Positions 39,005-48,537 are shown, numbered from the stretch's first letter. The stretch: 64,000 bases of DNA from Pseudomonas helleri (GCF_001043025.1 NZ_JYLD01000007.1:62001-126000); one strand, 5' to 3'. The notes: generated by a model not told the origin, from the letters alone. A program made the numbers and translations.

Positions 39005-39505
39005 ATGGACCCACTCTCTCAACTGGCGGCTGAACTTGGGCGCCATCTACAGACTCTTAACGCTCACGTGACAACCGCCGAGTCGTGCACGGGCGGGGGT
39101 ATTGCAGAAGCCATCACCCGTATCGCCGGCAGTTCTGCCTGGTTCGAGGCGGGGTTTGTGACCTATTCCAATCAGCAAAAGACCCGGCAGCTTGATGTGC
39201 CGCAGGCGCTGTTTACTCAGGTTGGAGCCGTGAGCCGTGAAGTGGTCGAGGCGATGGTCCGCGGCGCGCAGGCGCACAGTGATGCACGCTTTGCTGTCGC
39301 CGTCAGTGGCGTCGCCGGCCCGGGCGGCGGTTCGCCAGAGAAACCGGTGGGCACGGTCTGGCTGGCGTGGGGCGTTGGTGACGAGGTGACGGCCGAGTGC
39401 AGGCACTTCCCGGGTGATCGCGATGAGGTCCGTCGACAAACCGTTATTGCGGCGCTGGAAGGCCTAATACGCCGAACGGTACGAGAAATAGAAAATCAGG
39501 GGTAG
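39005..39505 (+). CDS. cinA: CinA-family protein, stand-alone nicotinamide-nucleotide amidase domain (PncC)
   Basis: A 166-residue single-domain CinA C-terminal protein starting MDPLSQLAAELGRHLQTLNA. TAESCTGGGIAEAIT near residue 21 and SGVAGPGGGSPEKPVGTVW near residue 101 are the family's active-site loops. It deamidates nicotinamide mononucleotide in NAD recycling. An in-frame start upstream (38930) lacks family similarity. CAGGAG precedes 39005. It lies directly before recA, as in other Pseudomonas. Confidence 0.93.
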   Translation: MDPLSQLAAELGRHLQTLNAHVTTAESCTGGGIAEAITRIAGSSAWFEAGFVTYSNQQKTRQLDVPQALFTQVGAVSREVVEAMVRGAQAHSDARFAVAVSGVAGPGGGSPEKPVGTVWLAWGVGDEVTAECRHFPGDRDEVRRQTVIAALEGLIRRTVREIENQG

Positions 39506-39532
39506 GCGATCGTTTAACCCTGTGGAATAATA

Positions 39533-39548
39533 CTGGCTACTTATACAG
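39533..39548 (+). promoter_or_regulatory. LexA (SOS) box of recA
   Basis: CTGGCTACTTATACAG has the CTG-N10-CAG form of the LexA site and lies 42 bases before the recA start codon. Confidence 0.85.
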
Positions 39549-39589
39549 TTATCGGCCGTCATGGCCTTATTGATTTTGAGAGGACTTTA

Positions 39590-40702
39590 ATGGACGACAA
39601 CAAGAAGAAAGCCTTGGCTGCGGCCCTGGGTCAGATCGAACGTCAATTCGGCAAAGGCGCCGTCATGTTGATGGGCGATCAAGATCGCCAGCCAATCCCT
39701 GCTATCTCTACAGGTTCGCTGGGTCTGGACATCGCGCTGGGCATTGGCGGTCTGCCAAAAGGCCGTATTGTTGAAATCTACGGTCCAGAGTCCTCGGGTA
39801 AAACCACCCTGACGTTGTCTGTGATTGCACAAGCGCAAAAAGCGGGTGCAACCTGTGCCTTCGTTGACGCCGAGCACGCGCTTGACCCTGAGTATGCGGG
39901 CAAGCTGGGTGTGAACGTCGATGACCTGCTGGTTTCCCAGCCCGATACGGGCGAACAGGCACTGGAAATCACCGACATGCTGGTGCGTTCCAACGCTGTT
40001 GACGTGATCATCATCGACTCCGTGGCCGCGCTGACTCCTAAAGCTGAAATTGAAGGCGACATGGGCGACGCACACGTGGGCCTGCAAGCCCGTTTGATGT
40101 CGCAAGCACTGCGTAAAATCACCGGTAACATCAAAAACGCCAACTGCTTGGTGATCTTCATCAACCAGATCCGTATGAAGATCGGCGTAATGTTTGGTAG
40201 CCCTGAAACCACCACCGGTGGTAACGCCCTGAAGTTCTACTCGTCTGTTCGTCTGGACATCCGTCGTACGGGTGCCGTGAAAGAAGGCGATGTGGTGGTG
40301 GGTAGCGAAACCCGCGTCAAAGTGGTCAAGAACAAAGTGGCACCGCCATTCCGTCAGGCCGAGTTCCAGATTCTTTACGGCAAGGGCATCTACCTCAACG
40401 GTGAGATGATCGACCTGGGCGTATTGCATGGCTTCGTTGAAAAAGCGGGCGCCTGGTACAGCTACAACGGCAACAAAATTGGTCAGGGCAAGGCGAACTC
40501 CGCCAAGTTCCTGGACGATAACCCGGACATCAAGGACGCCCTCGAGAAACAACTGCGCGCCAAGCTGTTGGGGCCAAAAACTGACAGCGAGCTGGCCGAG
40601 CTGAAAGTTATGCCGAAAATGAGCAAGGCTGCCAAAGCGGCTGCTGAAGAAGCAGAAGCGGCAGAAATCGAGTTCGAAAACTCTGCAGAAAACGATAACT
40701 GA
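39590..40702 (+). CDS. recA: recombinase RecA
   Basis: A 370-residue RecA. Walker A is GPESSGKTT near residue 66, and [18 protein letters not shown] (Walker B/loop 1) and [20 protein letters not shown] (loop 2) are intact. The acidic tail ([18 protein letters not shown]) is longer than in E. coli. It catalyses strand exchange and LexA/CI self-cleavage. A LexA box precedes it and recX follows after 8 bases. Confidence 0.98.
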   Translation: MDDNKKKALAAALGQIERQFGKGAVMLMGDQDRQPIPAISTGSLGLDIALGIGGLPKGRIVEIYGPESSGKTTLTLSVIAQAQKAGATCAFVDAEHALDPEYAGKLGVNVDDLLVSQPDTGEQALEITDMLVRSNAVDVIIIDSVAALTPKAEIEGDMGDAHVGLQARLMSQALRKITGNIKNANCLVIFINQIRMKIGVMFGSPETTTGGNALKFYSSVRLDIRRTGAVKEGDVVVGSETRVKVVKNKVAPPFRQAEFQILYGKGIYLNGEMIDLGVLHGFVEKAGAWYSYNGNKIGQGKANSAKFLDDNPDIKDALEKQLRAKLLGPKTDSELAELKVMPKMSKAAKAAAEEAEAAEIEFENSAENDN

Positions 40703-40710
40703 TACAACTC

Positions 40711-41178
40711 ATGACTGTCGTTTTGGATAACCTCGTCGCGGTGCGACGAGCTGCAATGGACCTGCTCGCGCGACGCGAGCATGGTCGAGTCGAGCTGACA
40801 CGTAAGTTGCGTCAGCGCGGAGCTTGCCCCGACATGATCGACATCGCCCTCGACCGTTTAACGGAAGAAGGGCTGTTGTCGGAGTCGCGTTACCTCGAAA
40901 GCTATATCAATTACCGTGCAGGCTCTGGCTATGGCCCTTTGCGTATTCGCGAAGAGCTTGGACAGCGCGGTTTGTCGCGTGGCGATATTGAAGAGGCGTT
41001 GCGCGAAAGTGGCTTTAACTGGCAAGAACAGTTGGAAGACACTTGGCGTCGCAAGTTTGCAGGCAAGTTGCCCGAAGATGCGAAAGAGCGTGCCCGCCAA
41101 GGCCGCTTCTTGAGTTATCGCGGTTATACGATGGACATGATTGGTCGCGTATTAAGCGGCCGAGAATTCGACGACTAG
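40711..41178 (+). CDS. recX: RecA regulator RecX
   Basis: A 155-residue all-helical protein with three tandem RecX repeats, e.g. [20 protein letters not shown] and [17 protein letters not shown]. RecX binds RecA filaments and modulates their activity. It lies 8 bases behind recA on the same strand, so it is co-transcribed from the SOS promoter. Confidence 0.95.
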   Translation: MTVVLDNLVAVRRAAMDLLARREHGRVELTRKLRQRGACPDMIDIALDRLTEEGLLSESRYLESYINYRAGSGYGPLRIREELGQRGLSRGDIEEALRESGFNWQEQLEDTWRRKFAGKLPEDAKERARQGRFLSYRGYTMDMIGRVLSGREFDD

Positions 41179-41232
41179 CGACTACCCCGTAGTCGCTGCC
41201 GAAGGCCGCGATGGGGCGCGCAGCGGCCATGT
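41177..41232. repeat. REP-like inverted sequence after recX
   Basis: AGCGACTAC-CCC-GTAGTCGCT is a perfect 9-bp hairpin overlapping the recX stop. It continues into GCCGAAGGCCGCGATGGGGC, similar to the GTAGTCGCTG linker of the 3.4-4.2 kb array. It may act as a transcript 3' end structure. Confidence 0.6.
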
Positions 41233-41265
41233 TTTTAATCCAGACACCCAACTCTGACTTCAGAT

Positions 41266-42375
41266 TTAATCCGCCAGCGACTCACACTCTGCCGACGTGG
41301 CTGCCATGTCGGTCATTTCCCAGTGCTGCGGCAGATTGATAAAGTCGACCAACTCCCGCAAACGTCCCTGATTACGCCCGCTGAATGCAAAGCTCAAACG
41401 GTATAAGTTGAGTGACGCGTCATGGTCTATGCCGTCATCCGGCGACTGACAAAACCCATTACTCAAACAGATATCGGCGAATGCTTTTTGAATATGCGCG
41501 AGCGCGTGCACATTGAGCGGATACTTCATGCGCACAACGAACGTTTTATTCAGCCAGCGGGTTGAATGGAAGTTGTTATAAAACTGATTGATCTCAGCCA
41601 ATGCCTCTTCGGCACTGTAGGCAAAGCGCATCAGTTTCAGATCGTTAGGCAGAATGTACTGATTGGCTTCCAGCTCGTTGTGGACGAACTCCAGCGCACT
41701 TTTCCAATAGGTGCCGCCCGGCATGTCCAGCAACACGATGGGCACCAAAGGAGACTTGCCGGTTTGAATCAGCGTCAACACTTCCAAGGCTTCATCCAGC
41801 GTGCCAAAGCCACCAGGGCACATGACCAGAGCGTCCGCTTCCTTGATGAAAAACAGCTTGCGGGTGAAGAAGAAGTGGAAGGCCAGCAGATTGGCAGAGC
41901 CATTGATCGTCGGGTTGGCGCGCTGTTCAAAAGGCAGGGTGATATTAAAGCCCAGGCTGTGCTCAAGCCCCGCGCCTTCATGGGCAGCCCCCATGATGCC
42001 AGCGCCGCCTCCGGTAATGACCATCATATCGGCGCGTGCCAGTGTCGCACCCACTTCACGGGCCAGTGCATACAGCGGGTGTTCTACCGGAGTACGTGCC
42101 GATCCGAAGACCGTGACTTTGCGGCGGCCTTTGAAGGTTTGCAGTACACGGAAGGTTTTTTCCAGCTCGCGAACAGCTTGCAACATGATCTTGGCGTTCC
42201 AGCGATCAAGATCATCGTGGGCCATGCGCAAAACAGTGAACAACATTTCGCGATACAGCGGCCGGTTGGGGCTGTCGGGTGCGACAAGCTGCAACTGCGC
42301 GTCCACGTGTTGAGCGAGGTCGAGGCCCTGGCCTTCGAAATACAGGGGAAGGGAGTCACTGGATTGATCGGGCAT
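41266..42375 (-). CDS. LOG-family Rossmann protein
   Basis: A 369-residue protein with a LOG/lysine-decarboxylase-like core: ITGGGAGIMGAAHEGAG and the nucleotide-binding PGGFGTLDEALEVLT. Proteins with this core are nucleotide 5'-monophosphate phosphoribohydrolases. The extra N- and C-terminal segments (about 100 residues each) recall PpnN/YgdH-type enzymes, but at 369 residues this one is shorter than E. coli PpnN. It is minus strand, single gene, convergent with recX. Confidence 0.8.
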   Translation of the reverse strand: MPDQSSDSLPLYFEGQGLDLAQHVDAQLQLVAPDSPNRPLYREMLFTVLRMAHDDLDRWNAKIMLQAVRELEKTFRVLQTFKGRRKVTVFGSARTPVEHPLYALAREVGATLARADMMVITGGGAGIMGAAHEGAGLEHSLGFNITLPFEQRANPTINGSANLLAFHFFFTRKLFFIKEADALVMCPGGFGTLDEALEVLTLIQTGKSPLVPIVLLDMPGGTYWKSALEFVHNELEANQYILPNDLKLMRFAYSAEEALAEINQFYNNFHSTRWLNKTFVVRMKYPLNVHALAHIQKAFADICLSNGFCQSPDDGIDHDASLNLYRLSFAFSGRNQGRLRELVDFINLPQHWEMTDMAATSAECESLAD

Positions 42376-42572
42376 GCATTACTCCTTCAACACAACATCC
42401 TTTAAAACGCCGTACGTGGGGCAGCCCCCAAGACACAGCGTGTCACCATCATGCCTTGATAATGGTCCTGAGTTGTTGGCGCTGGCAACCGCTAATTGGC
42501 TGATGTAAATGAAGAATTGGAGAGGAGGAGGGTGCACGCCATTGTTAGCAACGGCGTGCAACAGACGCGGAA

Positions 42573-42983
42573 TCAGCCTTTGCGCTTGCAGTTATCGGCG
42601 CGGATGTCTTGGGTCAGTACCGATTTGTTATTGCCGTATTCCCGGATGTCGAAGCGCATGGTGGCACCACGAGCCAACAGTTTGCGGAAATTGGGGTCGC
42701 TGCAAACGCTACGGCCTAGCTGCGGGACGGCCAACTCGGGAGCAGAGCGCATTTTGGCGGCCATGTTCGGGCTGGCTTCCAGGCTGTTGATCAGTACGGT
42801 GCCATCAACCGTGAAGCCTTTATCCAGCAAATCGGGGCTGATAGCCCGTGGTTTCCCAACGTTGCTGGCTTCTGCGGTCGCTTGCAGGGACTTGTTCAGA
42901 TTGAATTCTGCAAGAGAGGCCGCTTGCGCGCCCAAAGGCAGTGCCAGCATTAAGGCTACGGTTGGAATAATAGTGCGCAACAT
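42573..42983 (-). CDS. secreted PA3611-like protein
   Basis: A 136-residue exported protein. The signal is MLRTIIPTVALMLALPLGAQ, with cleavage near AQAA. The mature part has two Cys (RSVCSDPNF and RADNCKRKG) that could form a disulfide. It resembles P. aeruginosa PA3611, labelled a quorum-sensing-regulated virulence factor, whose function is not established. The start at 42983 is chosen because the signal peptide begins there and the open frame upstream is not signal-like. The synteny with DTW, erdR and dgkA genes is that of the PA3603-PA3611 area. Confidence 0.7.
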   Translation of the reverse strand: MLRTIIPTVALMLALPLGAQAASLAEFNLNKSLQATAEASNVGKPRAISPDLLDKGFTVDGTVLINSLEASPNMAAKMRSAPELAVPQLGRSVCSDPNFRKLLARGATMRFDIREYGNNKSVLTQDIRADNCKRKG

Positions 42984-43203
42984 GAAACTCTCCTGTTGTA
43001 CGTGACGCAGGCTTTGACCCACCATCGATCTGTGCGTTCAGTGGCGCAGGAGTATAGGTCAGCATTGTGTGTCAGGAAATGCCCGTGGTCATGGTTTGGC
43101 ATGCAGGCGTGCGGCCTCTGGTAGACTGCGCGCCTTCCTCTATTGAATCCGCTTCTGCGCCAAACCGTGGCGAATCAGCGGTTGCTGGCGTAAGTAAAAA
43201 CCC

Positions 43204-43959
43204 ATGACCTTGATGACCTTTTCCCCTAACGCTGTAGCCCGTTTGCGAGACGAGCGCGAAGAGGAAAGCACTAAACCTTATTTGGCGCGTGGCTCTCGTG
43301 CACCGCGTTGCCATACCTGCCGTGTGATCGAAAGCCATTGCTTGTGCCGGTGGCGGCCAAAGGTCAACACGCGCGCGGGCGTTTGCTTGCTCATGACTAA
43401 AAAGGAAGTGTTCAAGCCGAGTAATACCGGCTGGTTGATCGCGGACGTGGTCAGCGACAACTTCGCCTTTATCTGGTCGCGTACTGAAACCGATAAAGAC
43501 CTGCTGGCGTTGTTGGCTGATCCGCAGTGGCAGCCTTATCTGGTGTTTCCCGGCGAGTATGTAGCGGCTGAGCGAGTCACCCACACCGTCGAAGTCGACA
43601 GCAGCAAGCGGCCGCTGTTTATCCTGCTGGATGCGACCTGGACTGAAGCGCGCAAGATCTTTCGCAAAAGCCCGTATCTGGATGGCTTGCCGATCCTGAG
43701 CCTTTTGCCAGAAAAGCTCTCACGCTACCGGTTGCGCCGTTCAACACGGAGTGAGCATTTGTGTACCGCCGAAGTGGCCAGTTTGTGCCTTGATCTGGCT
43801 GGCGATACGCAAGCATCGGCTGCCCTGGATGCGTACTTTGATGTGTTCAGCCAGCATTATCTGGATGCCAAAAACCAGTTGCCGGTGAATGAGTCGAGTA
43901 CAGCGCATCAAGAACTGGGCTTTTTTGTAAAAGACCTTTCTCAGAACCGGGCTCAATAG
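43204..43959 (+). CDS. DTW-domain protein, tRNA-uridine aminocarboxypropyltransferase family
   Basis: A 251-residue protein. N-terminal paired cysteines CHTCRVIESHCLC may bind zinc. The DTW-family motifs are DATWTEARK near residue 144 and the RRSTRSEHLCTAE segment. E. coli TapT and related DTW proteins add 3-amino-3-carboxypropyl to uridine in tRNA using SAM. An alternative Met at residue 4 exists. It is a single gene with no following operon partner. Confidence 0.85.
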   Translation: MTLMTFSPNAVARLRDEREEESTKPYLARGSRAPRCHTCRVIESHCLCRWRPKVNTRAGVCLLMTKKEVFKPSNTGWLIADVVSDNFAFIWSRTETDKDLLALLADPQWQPYLVFPGEYVAAERVTHTVEVDSSKRPLFILLDATWTEARKIFRKSPYLDGLPILSLLPEKLSRYRLRRSTRSEHLCTAEVASLCLDLAGDTQASAALDAYFDVFSQHYLDAKNQLPVNESSTAHQELGFFVKDLSQNRAQ

Positions 43960-44260
43960 ACTAAAGAAGTAGCGCTACAATTTTTAAAGCGAACTAAGCG
44001 GCTGGCCCCATTCGATTTGAATGCTGGCGCAGTAATGGCTGTTACTGGACCTCGGTGTCAGGTTTTACGCTTGACCCTACAGTTTTGGCTGGGCATGCTT
44101 GGCGCCGATTCGGCGGCAGATGCTGCTCAAACGCTTATAAGTTCTAACTTCTAGCGTAAATCTTGCCCTTTGATGCACAGTTTTCAGACTGTTGCTCGAG
44201 TTGCCTTAGCGGGTTCTGGCTTTAAACCGGACCCGCCTGAAAAACAGGATCATTTAAACA
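43960..44260. other. intergenic region upstream of erdR (301 bp)
   Basis: No gene. It must contain the erdR promoter. Near the right end, GCGGGTTC and GGACCCGC form an imperfect hairpin (about 44210-44238). Nothing else is recognised. Confidence 0.4.
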
Positions 44261-44911
44261 ATGGCCACATACGAAATCCTGATTGCTGATGACCATCCGT
44301 TGTTTCGCAGTGCCTTGCACCAGGCCGTTGCTCTGGGATTGGGTTCTGATGTTCGCTTGGTCGAGGTCGCCAGTATTGCCGAGCTGGAAAAACAGCTGGC
44401 GATAAAGGCCGATTGGGATCTGGTGCTGCTCGACTTGAACATGCCAGGTGCTTATGGTTTCTCCGGGTTGGTGTTGTTGCGCGGTCAGTACCCGCAAATC
44501 CCGGTGGTGATGGTGTCAGCCCAAGAGGAAGCCTCGGTCATGGTGCGCTCGCGAGAGTTTGGCGCCAGTGGCTTTATTCCTAAATCCAGTTCAATGGAAG
44601 CCATTCAAAACGCTGTGCGCACGGTACTGGATGGCGATGTTTCCTGGCCGCCCCAAGCCTTTGAAGAAGTGCCGGTTTCGGCAGAAGCCAAAGCGGCCAG
44701 CGAAGGCTTGGCCAGCCTGACACCTCAACAGTTCCGGGTTTTGACCATGGTTTGCGAGGGGTTGCTGAACAAGCAGATCGCCTACGAGTTGAGCGTTTCG
44801 GAAGCGACGATCAAAGCGCACGTGACAGCGATTTTCCGCAAGTTGGGAGTGCGTACCCGCACTCAGGCCGCGCTGCTGCTGCAACAACTCGAATCTATAT
44901 CGAGCCATTAA
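44261..44911 (+). CDS. erdR: LuxR-type response regulator ErdR
   Basis: A 216-residue two-component regulator. The receiver domain has ILIADDHPLFR and the phospho-acceptor Asp in LVLLDLNMPG near residue 57. The NarL/LuxR helix-turn-helix is NKQIAYELSVSEATIKAHV near residue 172. Sequence and position next to dgkA match P. aeruginosa PA3604 ErdR, part of the ethanol-oxidation/acetate regulatory network. Its cognate kinase is not in this window. Confidence 0.85.
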   Translation: MATYEILIADDHPLFRSALHQAVALGLGSDVRLVEVASIAELEKQLAIKADWDLVLLDLNMPGAYGFSGLVLLRGQYPQIPVVMVSAQEEASVMVRSREFGASGFIPKSSSMEAIQNAVRTVLDGDVSWPPQAFEEVPVSAEAKAASEGLASLTPQQFRVLTMVCEGLLNKQIAYELSVSEATIKAHVTAIFRKLGVRTRTQAALLLQQLESISSH

Positions 44912-44986
44912 ACTGTCAAACTTCACGCATTTTTGACGCGGCCTGATTTAGTTTTTTCCACTCATTTTTTACGCAGTTGCCTATCT

Positions 44987-45349
44987 ATGTCGCCTTTCAA
45001 GGGTAAAACCGGATTTAAACGGATTTTGAATGCTGGCGGTTACTCGCTGGACGGTTTGCGTGCAGCCTTTACCGGTGAGGCGGCATTTCGCCAATTGGTG
45101 CTGCTCAATGTGGTGCTGATCCCGCTGACGTTCCTCCTGGATGTCAGCCGGGTCGAGCGAGCACTGCTGATAGCGGTATGCCTGTTGGCGTTGATTGTCG
45201 AGCTGCTTAACTCAGCCATTGAAGCGGCGATCGATCGAATTTCCCTCGACTTGCACCCGCTGTCAAAGAACGCCAAGGACATGGGCAGCGCCGCACAGTT
45301 TGTCGTGCTGACCCTGATTGCCGTGGTGTGGGCAGTGATTCTGCTTTAA
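44987..45349 (+). CDS. dgkA: diacylglycerol kinase DgkA
   Basis: A 120-residue inner-membrane protein with three spans. The DgkA signature VELLNSAIEAAIDRISLD near residue 63 carries the catalytic Glu and Asn. The start at 44987 (MSPFKGKTGFKRILNAGGYS) is chosen over 44933 because DgkA proteins begin here. It phosphorylates diacylglycerol in phospholipid recycling. Its stop overlaps the convergent finR stop by 4 bases. Confidence 0.95.
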   Translation: MSPFKGKTGFKRILNAGGYSLDGLRAAFTGEAAFRQLVLLNVVLIPLTFLLDVSRVERALLIAVCLLALIVELLNSAIEAAIDRISLDLHPLSKNAKDMGSAAQFVVLTLIAVVWAVILL

Positions 45350-46272
45350 GCGATCGCAGGCAGAACAATTTCGTCGCTGCGCTGAACCCCGGCGGTAAAG
45401 GCGCGGCACAGCTCCAGAAATTCGCGCATGGCGGAGGTTTGATACTTCTTCTTGTGCCAGATAAAGAAAAACTGCCGCGCCAGATCCAGGTCAGGGGTTT
45501 CGACCGCCACCAGGCTGCCGCGGCGAAAAGCATCACGCAGTGCCAGGCGCGAGATACAGCCGATGCCCAAGCCGGACTCAACGGCCCGCTTGATCGCTTC
45601 GGTGTGTTCCAGCTCCAGGCGAATGTTAAGCGCGCTTTGATGATGGCGCATGGCTTGATCGAACGTGAGGCGCGTGCCCGAACCTTGTTCGCGTAAAATC
45701 CAGGCTTCGCGGGTCAGTTCTTCGAGGGTGGCGTGCCCACGGGCGGCCAGTGGGTGTTGAGGGGCGCAAAAGACCACCAGCTCGTCTTCAACCCAGCTCT
45801 GAACGTCGATGTCCGGGTGGCTGCAGTCGCCTTCGATCAGACCCAGATCAATTTCATAGTGAGCAACTTGTTGCACGATATGAGCTGTGTTCTGGACAAT
45901 CAGTTTGACCTGGCTTTCCGGGTGAGCCTGCATGAAGCTGCCGATCAGCAAGGTCGCCAGGTAATTGCCAATCGTCAGGGTCGCGCCGACGGTCAGTGAG
46001 CCAAAGCCGGACTTGCCGTTGAGCAGGTCTTCGATTTCCTTGGCCTGGTCCAGCAAGGCGACGGCCTGTGGCAATAACTGCCGACCCAGGGCGTTGAGGC
46101 TTAAGCGCTTGCCCGCGCGGTCGAACAGTTGGCAACTGGTCTGGCGCTCCAGTTCGGTGATTGAGGTACTGGCTGCCGATTGTGAAAGGGCCAACAAGCC
46201 TGCCGCACGGGACACGCTCTCTTGTTGGGCGACGGTAACGAACACCTGGAGTTGTCTGAGAGTAAATCGCAT
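45346..46272 (-). CDS. finR: LysR-family regulator FinR
   Basis: A 308-residue LysR regulator starting MRFTLRQLQVFVTVAQQESV. The helix-turn-helix SRAAGLLALSQSAASTSITE is followed by a substrate-binding domain. It is divergent from fpr, the conserved FinR-fpr pair in Pseudomonas, where FinR activates fpr under superoxide or iron-related stress. The 117-bp shared intergenic region should contain its site. It is convergent with dgkA by a 4-base overlap. Confidence 0.88.
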   Translation of the reverse strand: MRFTLRQLQVFVTVAQQESVSRAAGLLALSQSAASTSITELERQTSCQLFDRAGKRLSLNALGRQLLPQAVALLDQAKEIEDLLNGKSGFGSLTVGATLTIGNYLATLLIGSFMQAHPESQVKLIVQNTAHIVQQVAHYEIDLGLIEGDCSHPDIDVQSWVEDELVVFCAPQHPLAARGHATLEELTREAWILREQGSGTRLTFDQAMRHHQSALNIRLELEHTEAIKRAVESGLGIGCISRLALRDAFRRGSLVAVETPDLDLARQFFFIWHKKKYQTSAMREFLELCRAFTAGVQRSDEIVLPAIA

Positions 46273-46389
46273 ATCGATATAACCGATAACCCTTATCTTA
46301 ATAATTCAGTTAACAGATATTGTCGTCGCCATTAGAATGCTGTGCAATTGCGCTCATAGTCAGCGCTGGCGAATTTAGGAGCCCCGTAC

Positions 46390-47169
46390 ATGAGCAACAT
46401 GAACCACGAACGTGTCCTCAGTGTTCACCACTGGAACGACACCCTTTTCAGTTTCAAGTGCACCCGTGATCCGGGCCTGCGCTTTGAGAACGGTCAGTTC
46501 GTGATGATCGGCCTGCAACAGCCCAATGGCCGTCCGCTTATGCGCGCCTACTCCATTGCCAGCCCGAACTGGGAAGAGCATCTGGAGTTCTTCAGCATCA
46601 AGGTGCCGGATGGTCCGTTGACCTCCCAGTTGCAGCATTTGAAAGAAGGCGACGAGATCATCATCAGCAAGAAACCTACGGGTACGCTGGTGCTGGACGA
46701 CTTGAAGCCTGGCAAGCATCTGTACCTGCTGAGCACGGGCACTGGCCTGGCTCCTTTCATGAGCGTGATTCAGGACCCGGAAACCTACGAGCGTTTCGAA
46801 AAAGTGATCCTGTGCCATGGCGTGCGTTACGTCAACGAAGTTGCGTACCGCGAGTTCATCACCGAGCACCTGCCGCAGAACGAATTCTTCGGTGAAGCGC
46901 TGCGTGACAAGCTGATCTACTACCCAACCGTGACCCGCGAGCCGTTTGAAAACCAGGGCCGTCTGACTGACCTGATGCGCAGCGGCAAACTGTTCAGCGA
47001 CATCGGCCTGCCGCCAATCAACCCGCAGGACGACCGTGCCATGCTGTGCGGCAGCCCAAGCATGCTCGACGAAACCAGCGAAGTGCTAAACAGCTTCGGC
47101 CTGACCGTTTCGCCACGCATGCGCGAGCCAGGTGATTACCTGATCGAGCGCGCCTTCGTCGAGAAGTAA
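46390..47169 (+). CDS. fpr: ferredoxin-NADP+ reductase
   Basis: A 259-residue FAD enzyme of the bacterial Fpr subclass. The FAD site is MRAYSIASPNWEE near residue 54, and the NADP-binding loop is LLSTGTGLAPFMSVIQDPE near residue 115. The C-terminus, GDYLIERAFVEK, is typical of this class. It exchanges electrons between NADPH and ferredoxin or bacterioferritin-associated partners. It is divergent from finR, its likely activator, and followed by a strong terminator. Confidence 0.95.
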   Translation: MSNMNHERVLSVHHWNDTLFSFKCTRDPGLRFENGQFVMIGLQQPNGRPLMRAYSIASPNWEEHLEFFSIKVPDGPLTSQLQHLKEGDEIIISKKPTGTLVLDDLKPGKHLYLLSTGTGLAPFMSVIQDPETYERFEKVILCHGVRYVNEVAYREFITEHLPQNEFFGEALRDKLIYYPTVTREPFENQGRLTDLMRSGKLFSDIGLPPINPQDDRAMLCGSPSMLDETSEVLNSFGLTVSPRMREPGDYLIERAFVEK

Positions 47170-47181
47170 GCGTCGCTGCAC

Positions 47182-47221
47182 AAAAAAGCCCGCGCTACCC
47201 CAAGGTAGCGCGGGCTTTTTT
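47182..47221. terminator. terminator of fpr
   Basis: AAAAAAGCCCGCGCTACC / GGTAGCGCGGGCTTTTTT with a 4-base loop and T-runs on both strands, 12 bases after the fpr stop. Confidence 0.95.
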
Positions 47222-47237
47222 ATTGTCCTCGACGACA

Positions 47238-47270
47238 GGACCTATAGGCCCGAGCTCGCCTCGCGATCCC
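47238..47270. repeat. degenerate REP sequence
   Basis: CTATAGGCCCGAGCTCGCCT and the following CGCGATC differ at a few bases from the REP core TGTAGGAGCGAGCTTGCCTC. It lies between the fpr terminator and trmO. It appears to be a decayed copy. Confidence 0.55.
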
Positions 47271-47283
47271 TTGATTTTGGTGC

Positions 47284-47985
47284 TTAACCTTTGCTGGCTA
47301 AAACAACCTCAAGCACACGAATCACCCCCGGCTCCGGATAATGCCAGCGCACATCCAGATCCCAGAACTGCGCACCGTATTCACGCTCGGCAGTCGGCGT
47401 TTGGTAAGCAGGGCGTGGGTCTTGCGCCAGGCATTGCTCAATCAGCGCCACCAACGGTTCCTGCAAGCGCAACCCATGGGCATGCGCTTCGTGCAGCGCT
47501 GAGTCAGCCCACCGCACGGGGATCAGCACTGGCGCTGCGCTGGCCATGCTGTTGCTCGCACTGCTGATAATGTCGGCGTAGGGCACATACGGCTTGATAT
47601 CAAGAATCGGCGTTCCGTCGAGCAGGTCAATGCCCGAAATGTGCAAGCGACCGGCTTCGACCTTATCCAGTTTGACCACCGACTGGCCGATGCCATTGGG
47701 CCGGTGAGTCGCGCGGGTGGCAAACACCCCCATGGACTTATTGCCGCCCAGGCGGGGCGGGCGCACCTTTAGCCGGGGCTTATCTTCCAAAGCTTGGTGG
47801 AACACAAACAATAGCCACACATGACTGACCTGCTCCAGGCCTTGCACGGCATCGCCTTGGTCAAAGGGCGCAACCAGCTCCAGAACACCCCGGGCAGCGG
47901 GTGCCAATTGGGGTTGTCGCGGGATAGCGAACTTCTCCTTGAAACAGGAGCGCACAAAGCCGACAGGCGAGACGGTGTAAGTCAT
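47284..47985 (-). CDS. trmO: tRNA t6A37 N6-methyltransferase TrmO
   Basis: A 233-residue TsaA/YaeB-type protein. The N-terminal UPF0066 domain reads VSPVGFVRSCFKEKFAIPRQ, and the SAM-binding motif region includes FATRATHRPNGIGQSVVKL near residue 88. DIKPYVPYADII and the smaller C-terminal domain are present. It methylates threonylcarbamoyladenosine at position 37 of tRNA-Thr. It is minus strand, 15 bases upstream of nothing else in its operon except the DUF1456 gene on the same strand. Confidence 0.93.
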   Translation of the reverse strand: MTYTVSPVGFVRSCFKEKFAIPRQPQLAPAARGVLELVAPFDQGDAVQGLEQVSHVWLLFVFHQALEDKPRLKVRPPRLGGNKSMGVFATRATHRPNGIGQSVVKLDKVEAGRLHISGIDLLDGTPILDIKPYVPYADIISSASNSMASAAPVLIPVRWADSALHEAHAHGLRLQEPLVALIEQCLAQDPRPAYQTPTAEREYGAQFWDLDVRWHYPEPGVIRVLEVVLASKG

Positions 47986-48000
47986 GTGTTTGTCGCCGTA

Positions 48001-48462
48001 TCAGCCACGAACCCGCAGGGTTAGCCCCTTCAGGAAGTTGCGCAGCAGTTGGTCGCCACAGGTGCGGTAGTTGTTGTGGCCGAATTTGCGGAACAGGGCG
48101 CTCAGTTCTGGTTTGGATACCGGGAAATCAACCGACTTGAGGATCGCGTGCATGTCGTCCTCTTTCAGTTCGAACGCCACGCGCAGTTTTTTCAGGATGA
48201 TGTTGTTGGTCACAGGCAGTTCAACCGGCTGTGCTGGACGGCTGTCGTCTTTGCCGCGCTTGAAGATCACCAGGCCATCAAGAAAGTGCGCCATGACGTC
48301 GTCCGGGCAGCGAACAAAGCCTTCTTCTTCGTCTTTTTTGAGGTAGGTTTCGATGTCAGCTTTGGTGACGTCCAAACCGCCCAGTTTGATGATCTCGACA
48401 ACTTTGTTGTCGCTGATGTCTAGCATGTAGCGCACGCTGCGCAGTACGTCGTTATGAATCAT
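48001..48462 (-). CDS. DUF1456 (YehS) family protein
   Basis: A 153-residue protein made of two repeats of a DUF1456 unit: MIHNDVLRSVRYMLDISDNK, and the second, VTNNIILKKLRVAFELKEDD. Both show the same helix pattern. This matches the YehS family, cytosolic proteins of unknown function. It lies 15 bases upstream of trmO on the same strand, so the two may be co-transcribed. Confidence 0.9.
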   Translation of the reverse strand: MIHNDVLRSVRYMLDISDNKVVEIIKLGGLDVTKADIETYLKKDEEEGFVRCPDDVMAHFLDGLVIFKRGKDDSRPAQPVELPVTNNIILKKLRVAFELKEDDMHAILKSVDFPVSKPELSALFRKFGHNNYRTCGDQLLRNFLKGLTLRVRG

Positions 48463-48537
48463 GTGGGTAATCCTGATAATCAGCAGTGAGCACCGCAGGC
48501 AAGGCTGCGGTGTCGAAATAGGTGGGCGCGGCCGTGT

